From JABMRF01 sp964434235 (GTDB lineage Bacteria; Patescibacteriota; Patescibacteriia; UBA11705; JABHMO01): a stretch of DNA of 6,050 nucleotides. The position numbers and the translations under genes were made by a program. The notes beneath the pieces are model-generated. The model had not been told where the DNA came from, made no database searches, and saw only the letters and a list, made by a program, of their open reading frames with translations. Shown here one piece after another: positions 4,068 to 6,050 of this stretch. Numbering within the stretch: the first letter of the stretch is position 1; each line of letters begins with the position of its first letter. The stretch lies in the NCBI GenBank assembly GCA_964434235.1, contig CAYSUN010000051.1:1-6050 (forward strand), read 5' to 3'.

Positions 4068-5156
4068 ATGGGTAAAGATTATTATAAAATACTAGGAGTT
4101 GAAAAAGGTTCTAGCCAAGATGAAGTTAAGAAAGCTTTTCGTAAACTTGCTCATCAGTATCATCCAGACAAAGCAACTGGTGATGAGGCTAAATTCAAAG
4201 AAATTAATGAAGCTTATCAGGTTCTTGGTAATGTTGAAAAAAGAAAGCAGTATGATCAATACGGCTCAACTTTTGATCAACAAGGTGGTTTTGGTGGTGG
4301 TATGGGTTGGGAAGATTTTATGAGTCGAGCTCGGTCTGGTGGTGGAGGTGGTATGAATTTTGGTGGAATTGATTTGGGCGATATTTTTGGTGATATCTTT
4401 GGTTTTGGTGGTGGTTCTCGTGGTAAAAAACAAAATTATGGTGAAGATATTCAAGTTGATGTTCGAATCAGTTTTAAAGAATTAATTACTGGCGAAAAAA
4501 AACAACTAGAATTATATGTGACTGCGCAATGTTCTCATTGTCATGGTGGTTTAGCTGAACCAGGTACGAAGATAAAAACTTGTCCAACTTGTAATGGACA
4601 AGGGCGAGTTACGCGTGTTCAGCAAACTATGCTTGGAGCTTTTCAGTCAACTAGCACCTGTCCTGATTGCCAAGGCGAAGGTCAAAAAGCAGAAACCCCA
4701 TGTACTCGGTGTTCGGGTAAGGGTGTGGAAAAGCAGAAACAAAAAATAGACATAGAAATCCCCGCTGGCATTGAAGATGGTTCGGCTATTAGATTTACCA
4801 ACAAAGGTAATGCGGGAATGTATGGTGGTCAACCAGGAGATTTATATGTTCGAGTCCACGTAGAAGCTGATAAAAACTTTGAACGAGATGGTAATAATAT
4901 CATACAAAAATTAAATATTTCTTTTGTTCAAGCTACTTTGGGCGATAAAGTTGACATTAAAACCGTTGATGGCGAAATCAGTTTAAAAATTCCTGCTGGT
5001 ACTCAGCCAAATGCGCGTTTTCGGGTGCGTGGACGGGGAATTCCTTATCTTCATTCGCCAGGACGAGGTGATTTATATATTGAGATTGGAGTAGAAATTC
5101 CTAAAAAGTTAAGCAGAAAACAAAAAAAACTATTAGAAGAATTTGACAATGAATAA
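4068..5156 (+). CDS. dnaJ: Co-chaperone DnaJ (Hsp40, type I)
   Basis: This 362-residue protein delivers unfolded substrates to DnaK and stimulates its ATP hydrolysis. Domains in order: J domain (about 4-67) with the HPD triad at 32-34; Gly/Phe-rich linker (about 73-118); zinc-binding region with four Cys motifs at 155-162 (CSHCHGGL), 172-179 (CPTCNGQG), 198-205 (CPDCQGEG) and 212-219 (CTRCSGKG); then two C-terminal beta-sandwich domains (IDIEIPAGIEDG and VDGEISLKIPAGTQP) and a Lys-rich end. All eight zinc cysteines are present; the first motif has Leu where the usual CxxCxGxG has its final Gly. Length is near the family norm of 370-380. The start has a strong ribosome site. dnaK lies about 2.7 kb upstream instead of adjacent. 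A terminator follows 12 bases after the stop codon. Confidence 0.98.
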   Translation: MGKDYYKILGVEKGSSQDEVKKAFRKLAHQYHPDKATGDEAKFKEINEAYQVLGNVEKRKQYDQYGSTFDQQGGFGGGMGWEDFMSRARSGGGGGMNFGGIDLGDIFGDIFGFGGGSRGKKQNYGEDIQVDVRISFKELITGEKKQLELYVTAQCSHCHGGLAEPGTKIKTCPTCNGQGRVTRVQQTMLGAFQSTSTCPDCQGEGQKAETPCTRCSGKGVEKQKQKIDIEIPAGIEDGSAIRFTNKGNAGMYGGQPGDLYVRVHVEADKNFERDGNNIIQKLNISFVQATLGDKVDIKTVDGEISLKIPAGTQPNARFRVRGRGIPYLHSPGRGDLYIEIGVEIPKKLSRKQKKLLEEFDNE

Positions 5157-5168
5157 ATTTTAAAAAAT

Positions 5169-5204
5169 AAAAGAGGCCCTTGCTTATTTGGGTCTCTTTT
5201 TTGT
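5169..5204. terminator. Bidirectional rho-independent terminator between convergent genes
   Basis: The stem aagaggccc (5171-5179)/gggtctctt (5190-5198), with one G·T and a 10-base loop, extends by A-T pairs on both sides. A T-run (5197-5202) follows on the plus strand, ending dnaJ. The A-rich left flank (5159-5172) gives a T-run on the minus strand, ending the convergent membrane protein gene. Confidence 0.92.
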
Positions 5205-5207
5205 TAT

Positions 5208-5726
5208 TTAACGACTAACTTTTATTTGTTTGGCTTCAATTACTGGTTTATTTTTATTGACTGGATCAATGGTTATTGAGACTTGATCATTGATTTTTAA
5301 ATCAGTTACGTTTAAGTTAACTTCTGTTATAAAATCGCTGATGTCTGCTGGATTATTCAAAGCGAGTTGTTCATTTATTTTAATGTAGTAAATTTTTGTA
5401 TTTTGGTTTGTGGTAATTGAGTAGCTGGTAGGAAGTTCATTGATAATATCGTCAATAGTTTGTGGTTCAACTTTGATCATTATCGATTGTCCGTCAATGG
5501 CAGTTATTGTTCCGTACATTATATTTTCTGGTTGGTCTGGCAAGTTTCTTAAAATTGGTATTGCTCTAACTTTTTCTGCAAAAATTTGAACTGCTTCAGT
5601 TTGAGCTTTTTCTATTTTTTCTTGAGCCAGAATATTTTTTCCTAGATGAATGCCAGTCAGTAGACAAATGACGCCTATTAAAACAATTAAGAATACGATA
5701 ATAGTCCACGTAAAAAAATTATGCAT
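5208..5726 (-). CDS. Single-pass membrane-anchored protein, DUF5666-like soluble domain (tentative)
   Basis: A 172-residue protein. Residues about 8-28 form one hydrophobic helix (WTIIVFLIVLIGVICLLTGI), followed by a charged, probably helical stretch (30-57). A beta-rich domain (about 70-170) begins YGTITAIDGQSIMIKV and contains NQNTKIYY and DLKINDQVSI, the latter resembling the DLKvGDqV word of DUF5666-type beta domains; the similarity is by eye only. The domain is probably outside the cell, membrane-anchored. No lipobox is present. The ATG at 5726 has no Shine-Dalgarno; the next in-frame Met comes far inside the protein (residue 70). It converges on dnaJ and diverges from the secreted protein gene on its right. 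It may act at the cell surface, but no specific function can be given. Confidence 0.85.
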   Translation of the reverse strand: MHNFFTWTIIVFLIVLIGVICLLTGIHLGKNILAQEKIEKAQTEAVQIFAEKVRAIPILRNLPDQPENIMYGTITAIDGQSIMIKVEPQTIDDIINELPTSYSITTNQNTKIYYIKINEQLALNNPADISDFITEVNLNVTDLKINDQVSITIDPVNKNKPVIEAKQIKVSR

Positions 5727-5764
5727 ATGTTTGTGTTTAGTTTATAAAATCACTATAACATAAA

Positions 5765-5793
5765 TTGTGAATTAAGTTAAATAATGTTATAAT
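5765..5793 (+). promoter_or_regulatory. Promoter of the secreted protein gene (extended -10)
   Basis: TTGTGA (5765-5770), a 17-base spacer and a perfect TATAAT (5788-5793) preceded by TGT (5785-5787). The start codon at 5815 is 22 bases beyond the -10 box, so the leader would be only about 15 bases, fitting the lack of a Shine-Dalgarno. On the opposite strand TTCACA (5771-5766) could be a -35 for the divergent gene, with TTTATA 17 bases on as a poor -10, so the two promoters may overlap. Confidence 0.8.
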
Positions 5794-5814
5794 TCCATTA
5801 ATAATAAAAAAACT

Positions 5815-6050
5815 ATGAAAAACAAAATTATAATATTAAGTTTTTTGCTTATTTTTTCGTTAGCAGGTTCTGGTTTTTTAGTTGAAAAAGCCTTGGCGTG
5901 GAGTGAACCTACAGCTACGCCACCAAGTGATAATGTGCCTGCACCAATTAATGTCAGTAGTACTGCACAAGAAAAACAGGGTCCGTTGTCTTTGATGGGG
6001 GCCGTGGTAAGTAATAGCTATGGTTTAACAGTTGCAAATGGTACTTCAGG
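5815..6050 (+). CDS. Secreted surface-type protein, 3'-truncated by window edge
   Basis: The frame is open from the ATG at 5815 to the end of the window (78 full codons). A classical signal peptide is clear: MKNK, a hydrophobic core (5-23), and an A-L-A cleavage site at 26-28, so the mature protein begins WSEPT. The mature start (Pro/Thr-rich, with VPAPINVSSTAQEKQGPLSL) resembles the N-terminal pattern of many large repetitive CPR secreted proteins, from memory of such sequences rather than a search. It then enters a Gly/Ser/Asn-rich section (VVSNSYGLTVANGTSG) that looks like the start of a beta-repeat or fibre-like domain. Function is unknown; an exported surface protein is the safest call. 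It has a good promoter but no Shine-Dalgarno. Confidence 0.85.
   Translation, partial: MKNKIIILSFLLIFSLAGSGFLVEKALAWSEPTATPPSDNVPAPINVSSTAQEKQGPLSLMGAVVSNSYGLTVANGTS

Noticed and set aside
4266..4454. Thr-rich minus-strand frame opposite dnaJ
   Set aside because: It is the antisense of the Gly/Phe-rich GGT codon run, giving a Thr-rich artefact.

Overview
The window is low-GC, densely packed bacterial DNA. It most resembles a member of the Candidate Phyla Radiation (Patescibacteria, Parcubacteria-like). The reasons are strongly A/T-ending codons, short single-domain genes, starts often lacking a Shine-Dalgarno, AT-rich simple-sequence spacers, CCTGCC/GGCAGG palindromes with a CTGAGTTTACCGAAG core, and a secreted protein with a W-x-P-T...PP...N.PAP.N-type N-terminus. 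Class placement is inferred from memory of such genomes and not proven. TGA acts as a normal stop (GIY-YIG gene, lipoprotein gene), so this is not a TGA-recoded CPR lineage.

Layout. (1) 1-1361 +: the 3' two-thirds of dnaK, cut by the window edge. (2) 1362-2042: a repeat-rich island. An imperfect 20-bp echo of the dnaK 3' end lies 70 bp downstream of the original. A long palindrome follows, then a small GIY-YIG nuclease gene whose stop codon lies inside a second repeat copy. After it come an 18-bp tandem array built from half of the same repeat, a third copy and an inverted fourth copy. (3) 2067-3113 -: a self-contained two-gene unit with a perfect consensus promoter, strong ribosome binding sites, a lipoprotein gene, a 69-residue protein gene joined by an ATGA overlap, and a rho-independent terminator. 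Its codon use (ATC, AAC, GGC, CCG) differs from the rest, so it looks transferred. (4) 3114-3563: spacer with a strong hairpin, smaller hairpins, AT-rich tandem motifs and a GC palindrome. (5) 3564-5156 +: a YacP-like NYN-domain RNase gene and dnaJ. (6) A bidirectional terminator, then a convergent gene for a single-pass membrane protein. (7) A divergent intergenic region with a good promoter drives the start of a secreted surface-type protein that runs off the right edge.

How the genes relate. DnaK and DnaJ are partners in one chaperone cycle, yet here they are about 2.7 kb apart with nuclease, repeat and foreign-looking material between them. The most interesting signal is the physical link between the GIY-YIG gene and the palindromic repeat family. 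It suggests, without proving, a nuclease-associated repeat system comparable in logic to REP elements and their RAYT transposases. The transferred-looking lipoprotein operon is the second point of interest.
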